A stretch of 64,000 nucleotides of DNA from CAYYWV01 sp964531525. Its GTDB lineage: Bacteria; Pseudomonadota; Alphaproteobacteria; JAAXGF01. Shown here piece by piece: positions 7,702 to 16,865 of this stretch (within the stretch, counting starts at the first letter, position 1; every line of letters begins with the position of its first letter). The notes beneath the pieces are model-generated. The model was not told the origin of the DNA. It worked only from the letters and a program-made list of their open reading frames with translations, and did not search any database. The stretch spans positions 9,285 through 73,284 of the forward strand of contig CAZHDF010000001.1 in the NCBI GenBank assembly GCA_964531525.1, read 5' to 3'. A program made the position numbers and the translations under genes.

Positions 7702-8234
7702 CGATGACATTGATTCTCGACGGTGTTCTGGTCGCGCTTCTGGTCGCGACCGTCGGTTATTGCGTGGTGCTCGAGCGCCGCTTGCGCGCGCTGCGCGCCG
7801 ATCATGGGGCTTTCGCCCGGATAATCGGCGAATTCACGGCCGCGACCGCGCGCGCCGAGGACGGCATCGCGCGGCTCGCGGCGGCGAGCGCCGAGCATGG
7901 CGCCAGGCTCGACGAACGAACCACCGCCGCCCGGGCGGCGACCGACGAGCTCGCCTTCCTGGTCGATCGCGCCGAACGGCTCGCCGACAGGCTCGCCGCG
8001 GTTCCCGCGAACCCCCGGTCCGCGAATTCCGGGGCGGCGGGCGCGGAGCCGACGCGCAAGGCCGCCGGTCCCGGGCGCGCGGCCGGGCTGCCGTTGGGCG
8101 TCGCGCGGTTCCCCGCGCCTCTCGACGAGGACGACGCTCCCATCCGCGCGGCGGCCGGCGACGGCGCGACGTCCGGAGAATCGCTTATCGAGCGCGACCT
8201 TCGGCGCGCGATCCGCGCGGCGCGCGGAGGCTAG
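7698..8234 (+). CDS. DUF6468-type flagellar-locus membrane protein
   Basis: A 178-residue protein translationally coupled to fliM by an ATGA overlap. One N-terminal transmembrane helix (about 3-22) is followed by a conserved heptad-like helix (RLRALRADHGAFARIIGEFTAAT-type, up to about 90) rich in Ala, Arg and Glu, and then a disordered Pro/Ala/Gly region. This matches small alphaproteobacterial proteins found between fliM and the MotE gene. The function is not known; a role around the C ring or stator is inferred only from the invariant neighbourhood. Confidence 0.7.
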   Translation: MTMTLILDGVLVALLVATVGYCVVLERRLRALRADHGAFARIIGEFTAATARAEDGIARLAAASAEHGARLDERTTAARAATDELAFLVDRAERLADRLAAVPANPRSANSGAAGAEPTRKAAGPGRAAGLPLGVARFPAPLDEDDAPIRAAAGDGATSGESLIERDLRRAIRAARGG

Positions 8235-8237
8235 CGC

Positions 8238-8900
8238 ATGCGGCGGCGCTTCCGCTTCCGGCTTCTGCCCGTGACCGTCGCCGTCGCGGCGCTGGTCCTC
8301 ACGGTTCGCATCGGCGCGCTGTGGGACGGCGCGGCGTCGCTGCTCGGCCCGGCGCCGGCGATCAGCGCCGAGAACCAGACCGACGCGGCGGCCGGCGAGG
8401 GCGCGCCCGTGCTGCCCGCCGACTCCGCCGATCAGATCGACGTGACGCTTCTTTCGCCGGCCGAGATCCAGGTACTCGAAAGCCTCGCCGAGCGCCGCCG
8501 GCAGATCGAGAGCCGCGCCCGCGAGATCGACATGCGCGAGAAGGTCCTGGCGGCGGCGGAGAAGCGTCTCGACGCGAAGATCGCCGAGCTCAAGGAGTTG
8601 CAAGCCTCGATCGAGAGCATGTTCGCGAGCGCCGACGCCGAGAACGAGGCCCAGATCGCGAGCCTCGTCAAGATGTACGAGCGCATGAAGCCCAAGAACG
8701 CGGCGCGCATCTTCGACAAGCTCGACCTCAAGGTCCTGATCGAGGTCGTCGACCGCATGCGCGAGGCCAAGGCGGCGGAGGTGCTCGCCAAGATGAACGT
8801 CGAGAAGGCGCGCACCGTCACCCTGGAACTCGCCAAGCGGCGCGAGGTTCCGCCCGAGATCGACGCGCCCGCCGCCGGCAAGACCGCCAAGGCCAACTGA
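8238..8900 (+). CDS. motE: MotE-family (MgtE-N/FliG-like) flagellar protein
   Basis: A 220-residue protein with an N-terminal transmembrane/signal helix (about 9-27), a disordered linker, a long coiled coil (ESLAERRRQIESRAREIDMR onward, 75-130) and a C-terminal MgtE-N/FliG-like domain (YERMKPKNAARIFDKLDLKVLIEVVDRM). In Sinorhizobium MotE is a periplasmic chaperone for the motility protein MotC. It ends the fliL-fliM-DUF6468 operon, starting 3 nt after the previous gene. The family is clear; whether it chaperones one of the nearby MotB-like or TPR proteins is inference. Confidence 0.82.
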   Translation: MRRRFRFRLLPVTVAVAALVLTVRIGALWDGAASLLGPAPAISAENQTDAAAGEGAPVLPADSADQIDVTLLSPAEIQVLESLAERRRQIESRAREIDMREKVLAAAEKRLDAKIAELKELQASIESMFASADAENEAQIASLVKMYERMKPKNAARIFDKLDLKVLIEVVDRMREAKAAEVLAKMNVEKARTVTLELAKRREVPPEIDAPAAGKTAKAN

Positions 8901-9051
8901 GCCTTCCGGAGATTCGTCTCCGCCCATGGAATTCCCGGGTTTTCGGGCCGTTGCGGCGGGCCTCCATAACAAACGCTTAACCAATCGCCATTAACCTAGC
9001 GGCCAGTCATGGCTGAGCCTTTCGCTCGGGGTCGAAGAACGGAGACAACCG

Positions 9052-9438
9052 ATGGCCGTCGATAAGAACATGCCGATCCTCATCGTCGACGACTACAAGA
9101 CGATGCTGCGGATCATCCGCAACCTCCTCAATCAGCTCAAATTCACCAACGTCCACGAAGCCATGGACGGTAGCCAGGCGCTCGGCAAGCTGCGCGACGG
9201 CAAGTTCGGTCTGGTGATCTCGGACTGGAACATGGAGCCGATGACCGGTCTCCAGCTCCTGCGCGAGGTGCGCGCCGACGAACGCCTGAAAACCACGCCC
9301 TTCATCATGGTTACCGCCGAGAGCAAGACCGAGAACGTGGTCGCCGCCAAGGAGGCGGGGGTCAACAACTACATCGTCAAGCCATTCAACGCCGAGACGC
9401 TGAAGACCAAGATTCAGAGCGTTCTCGGCGAATTCTGA
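9052..9438 (+). CDS. cheY: Chemotaxis response regulator CheY
   Basis: A 128-residue stand-alone receiver domain. The acidic pocket (ILIVDDYK, residues about 10-17), the phospho-acceptor Asp in LVISDWNMEP (about 58), the Thr of FIMVTAE and the Lys of NYIVKPF are all present. Phospho-CheY binds FliM, encoded just upstream, to change motor rotation. A 151-bp gap separates it from motE, so it probably has its own promoter. cheZ follows after 19 nt. Confidence 0.96.
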   Translation: MAVDKNMPILIVDDYKTMLRIIRNLLNQLKFTNVHEAMDGSQALGKLRDGKFGLVISDWNMEPMTGLQLLREVRADERLKTTPFIMVTAESKTENVVAAKEAGVNNYIVKPFNAETLKTKIQSVLGEF

Positions 9439-9457
9439 CCGGGTCCGAGGTAGCGTC

Positions 9458-10105
9458 ATGAGTAGTCAGTCGCTCGATCCCGAGCTTGAGCGCCGCGTCG
9501 CGGCATTGCGCGCCGAGCGTGGCGACAGCATCCCGGTCGACGAGATCGCCGATGTCGTCGCGAGCATTCTGGGCACGCTGCGCGGCGACGTCAGCATGCT
9601 CGATTTGCGGGTCTACCAGGAGCTCGACGAACTCGCCTCCTACATCCACAACGCGCGCGAGGAGATCGTCGCCCTCTGCCCCGACGATATCCGCCAGGAG
9701 CACCTGCCCGCCGCCACCGATCAACTCGATGCGATCGTCGAGGCGACCGAGGAGGCGACCGGCACGATCCTCGACGCCGCCGAGAAGATCGAGGCCGAGG
9801 CCAGCAAGCATGACGCCCCGGAGATCACCGAGCAGGTGGTGCGCATTTTCGAGGCGTGCAGCTTTCAGGATCTGACCGGTCAGCGCATCGGCAAGGTCGT
9901 CACCGCGCTCAAGCACATCGAGGACCGACTCGATCGCATGGTCGAAGTCTTCGGCGACGAGGTGCGCAAGGCCAGGAAAGAGACCGCGACCGCGCCTAAG
10001 AAGCCCGACCCGGACGACGAGAAGGCGCTTCTCAACGGTCCCCAGCTTCCCAGCGAAGCGAACCGGCAAGACGAGATCGACGCGCTGCTCGCCAGCTTCG
10101 ACTGA
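9458..10105 (+). CDS. cheZ: CheY-P phosphatase CheZ
   Basis: A 215-residue, almost entirely helical protein. The CheZ catalytic motif is present as CSFQDLTGQRIGKVV (about residues 137-151), with the Gln that activates water for CheY dephosphorylation and the Asp next to it. The C-terminus EIDALLASFD is the expected CheY-binding tail after a disordered linker. CheZ lowers CheY-P and resets the motor bias. Its pairing with cheY 19 nt upstream supports the call. Confidence 0.93.
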   Translation: MSSQSLDPELERRVAALRAERGDSIPVDEIADVVASILGTLRGDVSMLDLRVYQELDELASYIHNAREEIVALCPDDIRQEHLPAATDQLDAIVEATEEATGTILDAAEKIEAEASKHDAPEITEQVVRIFEACSFQDLTGQRIGKVVTALKHIEDRLDRMVEVFGDEVRKARKETATAPKKPDPDDEKALLNGPQLPSEANRQDEIDALLASFD

Positions 10106-10114
10106 GCCGTCGCC

Positions 10115-10876
10115 ATGCGGCTGCGGCGCGGCGTAGGAACGGGAGACTCGGGCGATACGGTAGCCGAGACCTTTCTCGCGCTGTTTCTCATCGTTCTCGC
10201 CTTCTTCATCCTCCTGACCTCGATCTCGAAGCGCGAGGAGGACCGCGCCAAGGCGGTCCTCGGCAGTCTCGGCAGCACCTTCGCCGAGCGCTCCCAGGTG
10301 GTGACCGGGCCGCTCGACTACGCCTTCGGCAGCGGCGTCTTCTGGCGATCGGGCTCGCTCGGAGAGGCGATGCGCGCGCTGTTTCAGTCGACGTTTCCGC
10401 TCGCCGAAATCTCTCCCTATCAGCCCTTCGGCCAGCTTGCGGTCGAGGCCCCGGTGGACGCCTTCTTCGTGTCCGGCGGCAGCCTGTTCCAGGCCGAGCA
10501 GACGCGCTTTCTCGACCGTCTTTCGACGATCCTCGCGCGCGACCGGCCGGGGCTCGTCTTCGAGGCCGAGATCACCGTGTTCCTGCCCGCAGAGGCGGCG
10601 CGCGCGACGGGCAAGTCGTCCCCGCGCGCGCTCGCGATCGCGCGCGCCGGCGCCTTCGCGCGCGCGCTGGTCGAACGCGGCGTGCCCGCCCCTCGGGTGA
10701 TCGCCGGAATCGGCGAGGGGCCGGCGGGGATGCTGCGGCTCACCTTCTTCGAACGCGACCGGCCCGCGGCGCCCGACGCGCCCCGGCCGCCGGCGTCCGC
10801 GCCGGCCGCGCCGGCGAAGACGAAGTCGGACAAGACGCCTTCGGCGACGCTTTCATTGCCGGGCGCGGGGGACTGA
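10115..10876 (+). CDS. MotB-like membrane protein, divergent (stator Asp not in place)
   Basis: A 253-residue protein with a single N-terminal transmembrane helix (TVAETFLALFLIVLAFFILL, about 14-36), a periplasmic linker and a weak OmpA-like domain (AIARAGAFARALVERGVPAPRVI) before a Pro/Ala/Lys-rich tail. The layout is that of MotB. However, the Asp that carries protons in MotB, eight residues before the FF pair, is Ala here; the nearest acids lie four and eight residues earlier. It may be an accessory subunit of the next gene's product rather than a true stator protein. It starts 9 nt after cheZ. Confidence 0.6.
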   Translation: MRLRRGVGTGDSGDTVAETFLALFLIVLAFFILLTSISKREEDRAKAVLGSLGSTFAERSQVVTGPLDYAFGSGVFWRSGSLGEAMRALFQSTFPLAEISPYQPFGQLAVEAPVDAFFVSGGSLFQAEQTRFLDRLSTILARDRPGLVFEAEITVFLPAEAARATGKSSPRALAIARAGAFARALVERGVPAPRVIAGIGEGPAGMLRLTFFERDRPAAPDAPRPPASAPAAPAKTKSDKTPSATLSLPGAGD

Positions 10877-10879
10877 GCC

Positions 10880-11596
10880 ATGGGCGCGCGCAGTCCGATC
10901 CGGTCGAAGCCCGCTCCGAAGCCGAGCAAGCAATGGCTGGTCTCGTTCGGCGACCTGGTTTCGCTGATGCTCACCTTCTTCGTCATGCTGTTCGCCATGT
11001 CGTCGGTGAAGGAACCGTCGTGGAACGACGTGGTGAACGCGCTTTCGCAGCGTCTCAACCCAAGTCGGGGCGCCGACGTCGAGGTCAGCCTGGTCGACCG
11101 CACGGTCGAGACGCAGCCCGCGCCCGATGCGTCGGATCTCGACTATCTCCACGCGCTTCTATCCCAGAAAATTCGCAAGAACGGCGTTCTTCAGCGCGCC
11201 TTCCTGCTTCGGCTCGACGACCGGCTGGTGATCAGTCTGCCGGTCGATCTGGTTTTCACGGCGAGCGGGCGGCTGACCGACGCGGGTCGGCGCGCCTCCA
11301 GCCTGCTGGCCGAATCGCTCCGCTTCATCGCCAACCGAGTCGAGGTGATCGGCCATGCCGAGGGTCCCGCCAAGGGCGACCCGGGGTTCGGCGCCGCCTG
11401 GGACGACGCGATCGGCGACGCGCTCGCGCTCGCCCGGGTCCTGCGCGGCGCCGGGCTCACGCGGCCGTTGGTGGTGCTCGGCCGGGTCGGGGCTCCGCCG
11501 CCGCCGACGCCCAACGGCAAGGCGCTCGCGGCCGGGCCGCGGATCGACGTCATCGTCGGCGAAACGGTCGAGCAGGAGGGTGACGGTGCCCCGTAA
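10880..11596 (+). CDS. motB: MotB-family flagellar motor protein
   Basis: A 238-residue protein with the MotB N-terminus WLVSFGDLVSLMLTFFVML (about residues 17-36), including the conserved proton-carrying Asp, one transmembrane helix and a plug-like segment, then an OmpA-like peptidoglycan-binding domain (FTASGRLTDAGRRASSLLAESL, VEVIGHAEG, ALARVLRGAGL). It follows the divergent MotB-like gene by 3 nt and overlaps the TPR gene by 11 nt. There is no motA in the window, so its partner must be encoded elsewhere. Confidence 0.82.
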   Translation: MGARSPIRSKPAPKPSKQWLVSFGDLVSLMLTFFVMLFAMSSVKEPSWNDVVNALSQRLNPSRGADVEVSLVDRTVETQPAPDASDLDYLHALLSQKIRKNGVLQRAFLLRLDDRLVISLPVDLVFTASGRLTDAGRRASSLLAESLRFIANRVEVIGHAEGPAKGDPGFGAAWDDAIGDALALARVLRGAGLTRPLVVLGRVGAPPPPTPNGKALAAGPRIDVIVGETVEQEGDGAP

Positions 11597-14500
11597 CCGC
11601 CCCCGTATCCGCTCCGGACTCCGGCGCCTGTCGGGCGTTGTGTTGGCGCTCGCCTGCGTGCTCGTCCTGCTCGTTCCGACCGCCTCCCTGGCGGCCGGAG
11701 GGCCGCGCCTGCGCGCCGCCGTTCACGATGGCTTCGGGCGCATCGTCTTCGACTGGCCCGAGCCGATCGCCTATCGCGCGCGGATCGAGAACGGCGTGCT
11801 TCGCGTCACCTTCGACCGGCCGATCCAGGCCGGCTTCGACGCGGTGCGCCGCCGGCTCGGCGGTTATCTGCGCGACGCCCGGATCGAGCCCGACGGCAAG
11901 ACCGTGCGCTTCACCCTCGCCGGTCCGTTCGGATTGCGCAGCTTCGTCTACGAAAAGTCGATCGTCGTCGACCTGATCGGCGCGGCGATCGGGGGGGCGC
12001 CCGCGCCCGCGCCGCCGGCTCCGCGCGTCGATCTCCGCGTCGGCGAGCACCAAGGCTACAGCCGGCTCGTGTTCGACTGGCGCGCGGGCGTCGATTACCA
12101 AGTCGCGCGCAAGGACGGCGAGGCGCGCCTGCGCTTCGACCGTCCGGCGCGGATCGCGCTCGACCGCGTCAACGCGGCCCCGCCGCCCAATCTGCGCAGG
12201 GCCGCGAGCCGGATCGAGGGCAAGCGCACGCTGGTTACGCTTTCGCTCGCCCCCGGCGTGCGCCTGCGCCATTTCCGTTCGGGCAGCCGGGTGGTGGTCG
12301 ATCTTCTCGATCCCGCGCCCGAGACCGACAAGACGGAAAAGCCCAAGGCCGAGAAGGCGCCCGAGAAATCGGCCGCGCCCAAGGCCGAAGCCCCCAAGGA
12401 GGCCGCGCCCAAGGTCGACGCGCCCGCGCCGCTTCCCGCGGCGCCCGAAATCGCGCCGACCCCGCCCGCGCCGGTCGAGCGCGCCGCCATTCCCGAGGCG
12501 CCCGCCGCCGAAACCGCCGCCGCGACGAAGGAGCAAACGGCCGCCCCGCCGCCCGCCGCGCCCAAGGCCGAAGCGCCCAAGATCGAGACGGTCAAGGCCG
12601 AGACGTCCGCGTCCGCCGCGCCCTCGGCCGCGTCGGCGCCTTCGGAAGGACCCGCGCCCGCCGCCGAAGTGGTCAATGCCCGGGTCTTGAGCGCGACCGC
12701 CGCCCAGCTTTCGCTCGGCCCGCCCAAGCTGGGTATCTCGGTTCATGCCGGGGCGGGGGAAACCGAGGTCGCCTTTCTCGGCGGCTCGCGGCTCGCCGCC
12801 ACGGCCTTCGTGCGCAACGGCGTGTTCTGGGTCGTGTTCCCGCGCATCTTCGCGATCGACGCCGCGCGCGTCGATGCGATCGAGACGCCGGCCTATGATT
12901 CCTTCGCCACGCTTCCCAACCCGACGGCAAGCGTGTTGCGCTTCCGGCTGCGGCCGGGGATCGGCGTCCGCTTCCGGCGGCGCGAGCAGGCCTGGGTCGC
13001 GACCTTCACCCGCGACGCCAGCCTGCCGGCGGCGCTTAAGGTGAGCGAGATCGACGACGGCGCGAACAGTCGTGGCGTTCGGATCGAGGTTGCCGACGTC
13101 GCGGGACAGATCGAAATGGTCGATCCCTCGGACGACGCCAACCTCGTCATCGTGCCGGTGCGGATCTCGGGCGCGGGCATCGCGCGCGCCGTCCCCTACG
13201 ACGCCTTCGAGCTGTTGCCGACGGTCCAGGGGATCGCGATCCTTTCCAAGGTATCGGGGCTCGGCATCCACGCCTCGCTCGCCGGCGTCGAGGTCGTCTA
13301 CGACGCCGCCCGCGCCAAGCAGGAAATCGCCGTCGCCGACGCCACGCGGGTGTCGCGCAGCGGACGCGATCCGGTGACGCTTCTCGATCTCGTCTCTCTC
13401 AAGCGACCCGACGCGGAGCTTTACCGCGCCTCCCAGGAAATGCAGCGCGCCGTCGCCATCGCGCCCACCGTGCAGCGCACGCGCGCGCGCATGGCCTATG
13501 CCCGCTTCCTGTTCGCCAACGGCCTTTATCCCGAGACGTTGGGCATGGTCCGGCTGATCCTACGCGACGACTCCAAGGTCGCCAGGGATCCGACGCTGCG
13601 GGCGATCCGCGGGGCCGCGCGCCTCATGCTCGGGCGCATCAGGGAGGCCAAGGGCGATCTCCTGCATCGCTCGCTCGACCGCTTCGACGATGTCGCCCTG
13701 TGGCGTGGCGTGCTCGCGAGCCGCCAGGGCGACCCGTCGGGAGCCTTGGTCCAGTTCCTGCGCGCGGGCGATCTGTGGCGCGATCTGCCCTCGCCGACCC
13801 GCGAGGAAGTCGGTCTGATCGCCGCCGAGGCGGCGATCGACGCGGGCAGTCTGGCGCTCGCCAACACCTATCTCGACGCCGTGCGGGGCGACAACCCGAA
13901 CGCCGTCGTCCGCGACCGCGCGACCTATCTCGCCGGCCGGATCGAGCAGGCCAGCGGCAACGAGACCGAGGCGATCGCCACCTGGGACAAGATCGTCGAC
14001 AGCCCCGACCGCTATACCCGCGCGCGCGCCGAGTTCCGGCGTACGATGGTCGCGCTCGACGCCAAGGAAATCGACAACGCCAAGGCGATCGACACCCTCG
14101 AGCGGCTGCGCTTCGTCTGGCGCGGCGACGATTTCGAGCTCTCGGTCCTGCAAAAGCTCGCCGCGCTCTATTTCGCCGACAAGAAATACGAGCGCGGGCT
14201 GTTCACCATGAAGGAGGCTGTGACCCATTTCGCCGACAATCCGGCCGCCGCCGGGATCGCGGGACGGATGAACGCCATGTTCGCCGATCTGTTCCTCAAC
14301 GGGACCGTCGACGACTTGCCGCCGCGCAGGGTGCTGACCCTGTTCTACGGCTTTCGCGAGCTGATGCCCGCCGGCAATAGCGGCGACCGGGTGATTCAGG
14401 CGCTGGTCGATCGACTGGTCGACGTGGATCTGCTTTCCCAGGCGGGCGAACTGCTCGAGCACCAGGTGACCTATCGTCTCGAAGGGGTCGAGCGCGCCCG

Positions 14501-15080
14501 CGCCGGCGCCCAGCTCGCCGTGATCCGGCTCATGGACCGCAAGGCGAAGAAGGCGCTCGCGGCGCTCGCCGAATCGCAGGTCGCCCGGATGCCGAATATC
14601 CTGATCGAGCGGCGACGGCATCTGCGCGCCCAGGCGCTGGTCCAGCTCGACCGCGACGAGGAAGCGCTCGAACTCCTCAAGAAGGACAAGAGCCAGGAGG
14701 CGAATCTTCTGCGCGCCGATATCTTCTGGCGGGCGAACGACTGGCCGCGGGTCGCGCGCACGCTTTCCGCGCTGCTCGCCTCGGCGCCGACGGCCGCGCC
14801 GCTCGACCCCCGGATCAGTAGCCAGATCCTGCGACTCGCCGTGGCCTACGCGCTGATCCCCGATCAGAAGGCGCTCGCCCGGCTGCGCAAGCGCTTCGCC
14901 GCGGCGATGGTCGGCGATCCCAACCGCAATACCTTCGACGTCATTACCGCCGACGTCGACCGCTCGCAGTTCAGCCTGCGCGAGCTGCCCGCCGCGATCG
15001 CCCAGGTCGACGGCTTCGAGGCCTTCATGGCCGATATGCGGGAAAGCCTGAAAAGAAAGTCGCCGAGCGTCATCAACTGA
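11586..15080 (+). CDS. Large periplasmic protein with AMIN-like domains and TPR repeats
   Basis: A 1164-residue secreted protein. The GTG at 11586 was chosen for its ribosome binding site (caggagg) and because it gives a full signal peptide (LSGVVLALACVLVLLVPTAS). Two AMIN-like beta domains (about 40-130 and 150-245, with motifs such as SRLVFDWRAGVDYQV) precede a Lys/Pro/Ala-rich linker (about 250-370), a third beta region, and a long helical part (about 600-1150) with TPR-like repeats. AMIN domains bind peptidoglycan. Overlap with motB suggests a stator or cell-wall scaffold role; this is inference. Confidence 0.65.
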   Translation: MPRNRPRIRSGLRRLSGVVLALACVLVLLVPTASLAAGGPRLRAAVHDGFGRIVFDWPEPIAYRARIENGVLRVTFDRPIQAGFDAVRRRLGGYLRDARIEPDGKTVRFTLAGPFGLRSFVYEKSIVVDLIGAAIGGAPAPAPPAPRVDLRVGEHQGYSRLVFDWRAGVDYQVARKDGEARLRFDRPARIALDRVNAAPPPNLRRAASRIEGKRTLVTLSLAPGVRLRHFRSGSRVVVDLLDPAPETDKTEKPKAEKAPEKSAAPKAEAPKEAAPKVDAPAPLPAAPEIAPTPPAPVERAAIPEAPAAETAAATKEQTAAPPPAAPKAEAPKIETVKAETSASAAPSAASAPSEGPAPAAEVVNARVLSATAAQLSLGPPKLGISVHAGAGETEVAFLGGSRLAATAFVRNGVFWVVFPRIFAIDAARVDAIETPAYDSFATLPNPTASVLRFRLRPGIGVRFRRREQAWVATFTRDASLPAALKVSEIDDGANSRGVRIEVADVAGQIEMVDPSDDANLVIVPVRISGAGIARAVPYDAFELLPTVQGIAILSKVSGLGIHASLAGVEVVYDAARAKQEIAVADATRVSRSGRDPVTLLDLVSLKRPDAELYRASQEMQRAVAIAPTVQRTRARMAYARFLFANGLYPETLGMVRLILRDDSKVARDPTLRAIRGAARLMLGRIREAKGDLLHRSLDRFDDVALWRGVLASRQGDPSGALVQFLRAGDLWRDLPSPTREEVGLIAAEAAIDAGSLALANTYLDAVRGDNPNAVVRDRATYLAGRIEQASGNETEAIATWDKIVDSPDRYTRARAEFRRTMVALDAKEIDNAKAIDTLERLRFVWRGDDFELSVLQKLAALYFADKKYERGLFTMKEAVTHFADNPAAAGIAGRMNAMFADLFLNGTVDDLPPRRVLTLFYGFRELMPAGNSGDRVIQALVDRLVDVDLLSQAGELLEHQVTYRLEGVERARAGAQLAVIRLMDRKAKKALAALAESQVARMPNILIERRRHLRAQALVQLDRDEEALELLKKDKSQEANLLRADIFWRANDWPRVARTLSALLASAPTAAPLDPRISSQILRLAVAYALIPDQKALARLRKRFAAAMVGDPNRNTFDVITADVDRSQFSLRELPAAIAQVDGFEAFMADMRESLKRKSPSVIN

Positions 15081-15108
15081 TCGCCGACCGGCGGATCGCG
15101 AACGAGGA

Positions 15109-15133
15109 AACGGCGGCCTCTCGAGCCGCCGTT
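15109..15133 (+). terminator. Terminator after the cheY-TPR operon
   Basis: A 9-bp stem (aacggcggc / gccgccgtt) with a 7-nt loop, 29 nt after the stop codon, followed by a moderately T-rich tract (tcgctttcga). Confidence 0.65.
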
Positions 15134-15172
15134 CGCTTTCGATCGTTCCGCACCGATTGACCCGAAGCCGCC

Positions 15173-15469
15173 CTGGAACCGGACGTCTTTTGATGGAATA
15201 GGCGCCTCTCGTATCCCCGGTCTGCGCTCCTGTCCCCACCCCCACCCAACCCTCCCCCATCGAGGGGGAGGGCTCGGTCAACCGAGCGCGCCCATGCTTT
15301 CCCGCCTCCCTTGACGGGAGGAGAGATCGCGGTGCGGCCTCGGGGCGAAAGCCCTCCCCCTCTCGATGGGGGAGGGTTGGGTGGGGGTGAAAATTACGGG
15401 TCGGAGGCGCGAGAAGCGCCGATTCGATTCAAGGAAATCACGCGCCAGCCCAAAATCGTCCCGCTCTAG
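15173..15469 (-). repeat. CTAG-ended interspersed repeat, copy 2 (inverted)
   Basis: About 297 bp, the reverse orientation of the copy at 1971-2243. It has the same facing cacccccacccaaccctccc-type blocks, with end sequences matching the ends of copy 1 (tcttttgatggaat on the left; the complement of agcgggacgatttt on the right). Its CTAG end at 15466-15469 provides the TAG stop of fliP. The middle part differs from copy 1 by scattered substitutions and small indels. Confidence 0.8.
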
Positions 15470-16209
15470 GTCTGGAAGCTCTGGATCAGGCTGCCGGCGA
15501 TCATGTGCCAGCCGTCGACGAGGACGAAGAAGATCAGCTTGAACGGCAGCGAGATCATCACCGGGGGCAGCATCAGCATGCCCATCGACATCAGGATCGA
15601 GGCGACCACCATGTCGATGATGACGAAGGGAATGAAGATCAGGAAACCGATCTCGAAGGCGCGGCGCAGCTCGGAGATGATGAACGCCGGCACCAGGGTG
15701 CGCAAAGGCACCGCCTCGGGGCTGTCGACCGCCTCGATGTTCGCGATGTCCATGAACATGGCGAGGTCGTCCTTGCGCACTTGCCCCATCATGAAGTCGT
15801 GCAGCGGCGCGATCGTGCGGTCGACCGCCTGGGTTTCGTCGATTTGGTCCTCGATCAGCGGTTGGATGCCGTCGGCGTAGGCGCGCTCGAAGGTCGGCGC
15901 CATGATGAAGGCGGTGAGGAACAGCGCCAGGCTGATCAGCACCGCGTTGGGTGGCGTTTGCTGCATGCCGAGCGCGCTGCGGATGATCGCGAGCACCACG
16001 ACGATGCGCGTGAACGACGTCACGACGACCAGGATCGAGGGCGCGAGGCTCAACACCGTGATCAGCGCGATGAGCTGCATGATCCGGCCGGTGAAGCCGG
16101 CGCCCTCGCCGAGATCGAGGCTCAGGGTCTGGCCGAGCGCGGGCGAGGCGGCGAGCGTCAAGCCACCGACGATCAGGGCGGCGCGCGCGCGGCTTGCCGC
16201 CCGGATCAC
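15466..16209 (-). CDS. fliP: Flagellar export gate protein FliP
   Basis: A 247-residue inner-membrane protein with a cleavable signal peptide and four transmembrane segments. Hallmarks are SFTRIVVVLAIIRSALGMQQ (about 65-84), the periplasmic loop with IAPLHDFMMGQVRKDDLAMFM, and FIPFVIIDMVVASILMSMGM near the C-terminus. FliP forms the core of the flagellar type III export gate with FliQ and FliR, encoded at 19.7-20.9 kb. Its start overlaps the end of fliO, and its stop codon lies in the repeat's CTAG terminus. Confidence 0.97.
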   Translation of the reverse strand: MIRAASRARAALIVGGLTLAASPALGQTLSLDLGEGAGFTGRIMQLIALITVLSLAPSILVVVTSFTRIVVVLAIIRSALGMQQTPPNAVLISLALFLTAFIMAPTFERAYADGIQPLIEDQIDETQAVDRTIAPLHDFMMGQVRKDDLAMFMDIANIEAVDSPEAVPLRTLVPAFIISELRRAFEIGFLIFIPFVIIDMVVASILMSMGMLMLPPVMISLPFKLIFFVLVDGWHMIAGSLIQSFQT

Positions 16210-16526
16210 GACGCGGCCTCGTCGCCGGCCGCCGGAAGCTCGGCGGGCTCGGTCGGCGGGGGCGCGGCGATATCGCGCTCGATCACCAGATCGCCGCCGG
16301 GGGCGAGAAGAAGGAGATGCTGGGTCCGGTCGCGCTCGACCAGCACCAGCCGGCGCTTGGGGTCGACGGCGCTGATCTCGATCACGCGCAAGCGCCGGCT
16401 CTTGCCGCGCGTGGCGGGCAGCTTTCCGGCGAGCCCGAACCGGCGCACCGCCCAGGCGGCGAGCCCGATCAGCCCGAGCACCAGCGCGAGCGCGGCGAGA
16501 AAGCGCAGATAGCTCAGAAGGTCCAT
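16206..16526 (-). CDS. fliO: Flagellar biosynthesis protein FliO
   Basis: A 106-residue protein with one N-terminal transmembrane helix (LRFLAALALVLGLIGLAAWAV), then a small beta-rich domain with the FliO pattern RLRVIEISAVDPKRRLVLVERDRTQHLLL and a Pro/Glu/Ala tail. FliO is a scaffold that stabilises FliP ring assembly. It overlaps fliP by 4 nt, a typical arrangement. Confidence 0.88.
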   Translation of the reverse strand: MDLLSYLRFLAALALVLGLIGLAAWAVRRFGLAGKLPATRGKSRRLRVIEISAVDPKRRLVLVERDRTQHLLLLAPGGDLVIERDIAAPPPTEPAELPAAGDEAAS

Positions 16527-16541
16527 CCGGGGCTCCGGAAC

Positions 16542-16865
16542 TCAGCCGCCGTCGCGTCGGTTCTTGCCGTAGGCCGCGCGCGCGCGGTCATGGGCGCCGA
16601 GATCGCCGAGCGACTCCTTGAGCTGCTCGTACTCGCGCGCGGTCGCGACGGCGAGCGTGTCGAGATCGTCGTAAAGCGCAATCAGCCGTTCCTTGAAGGT
16701 CTTGGCCTTGTCGGCGGGCAGGCGGGACAGCGCCGCGCAGGCGCCGTCGACCACCTCGGCCAGTCGCTCGAGCGAGACCGGTCGTCCGGCGGCCAGGGTC
16801 TCGCGCGCCGCGCGAACGATCGCGGCGGCCTCGTCGAGACGACGGTTGATATCGGCTTCGGTCAT
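16542..16865 (-). CDS. Small helical protein of the fliO-fliP operon
   Basis: A 107-residue, nearly all-helical, charged protein (MTEADINRRLDEAAAIVRAA..., LPADKAKTFKERLIALYDDLDTLA) without membrane segments or Cys. It overlaps the upstream FhlB-like gene by ATGA and ends 15 nt before fliO. Size, charge and helical content resemble flagellar export chaperones such as FlgN or FliT, but I do not recognise a family-specific motif, so a chaperone role is inference from context. Confidence 0.65.
   Translation of the reverse strand: MTEADINRRLDEAAAIVRAARETLAAGRPVSLERLAEVVDGACAALSRLPADKAKTFKERLIALYDDLDTLAVATAREYEQLKESLGDLGAHDRARAAYGKNRRDGG

Noticed and set aside
8901..9051. Sigma-54 promoter for cheY
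   Set aside because: The best candidate (TGGCTGAGCCTTTCGCT) has 11 instead of 10 bases between GG and GC.
11355..11585. Extension of the TPR protein upstream of 11586
   Set aside because: It overlaps motB in another frame, is Arg/Pro-rich, and would bury the signal peptide.
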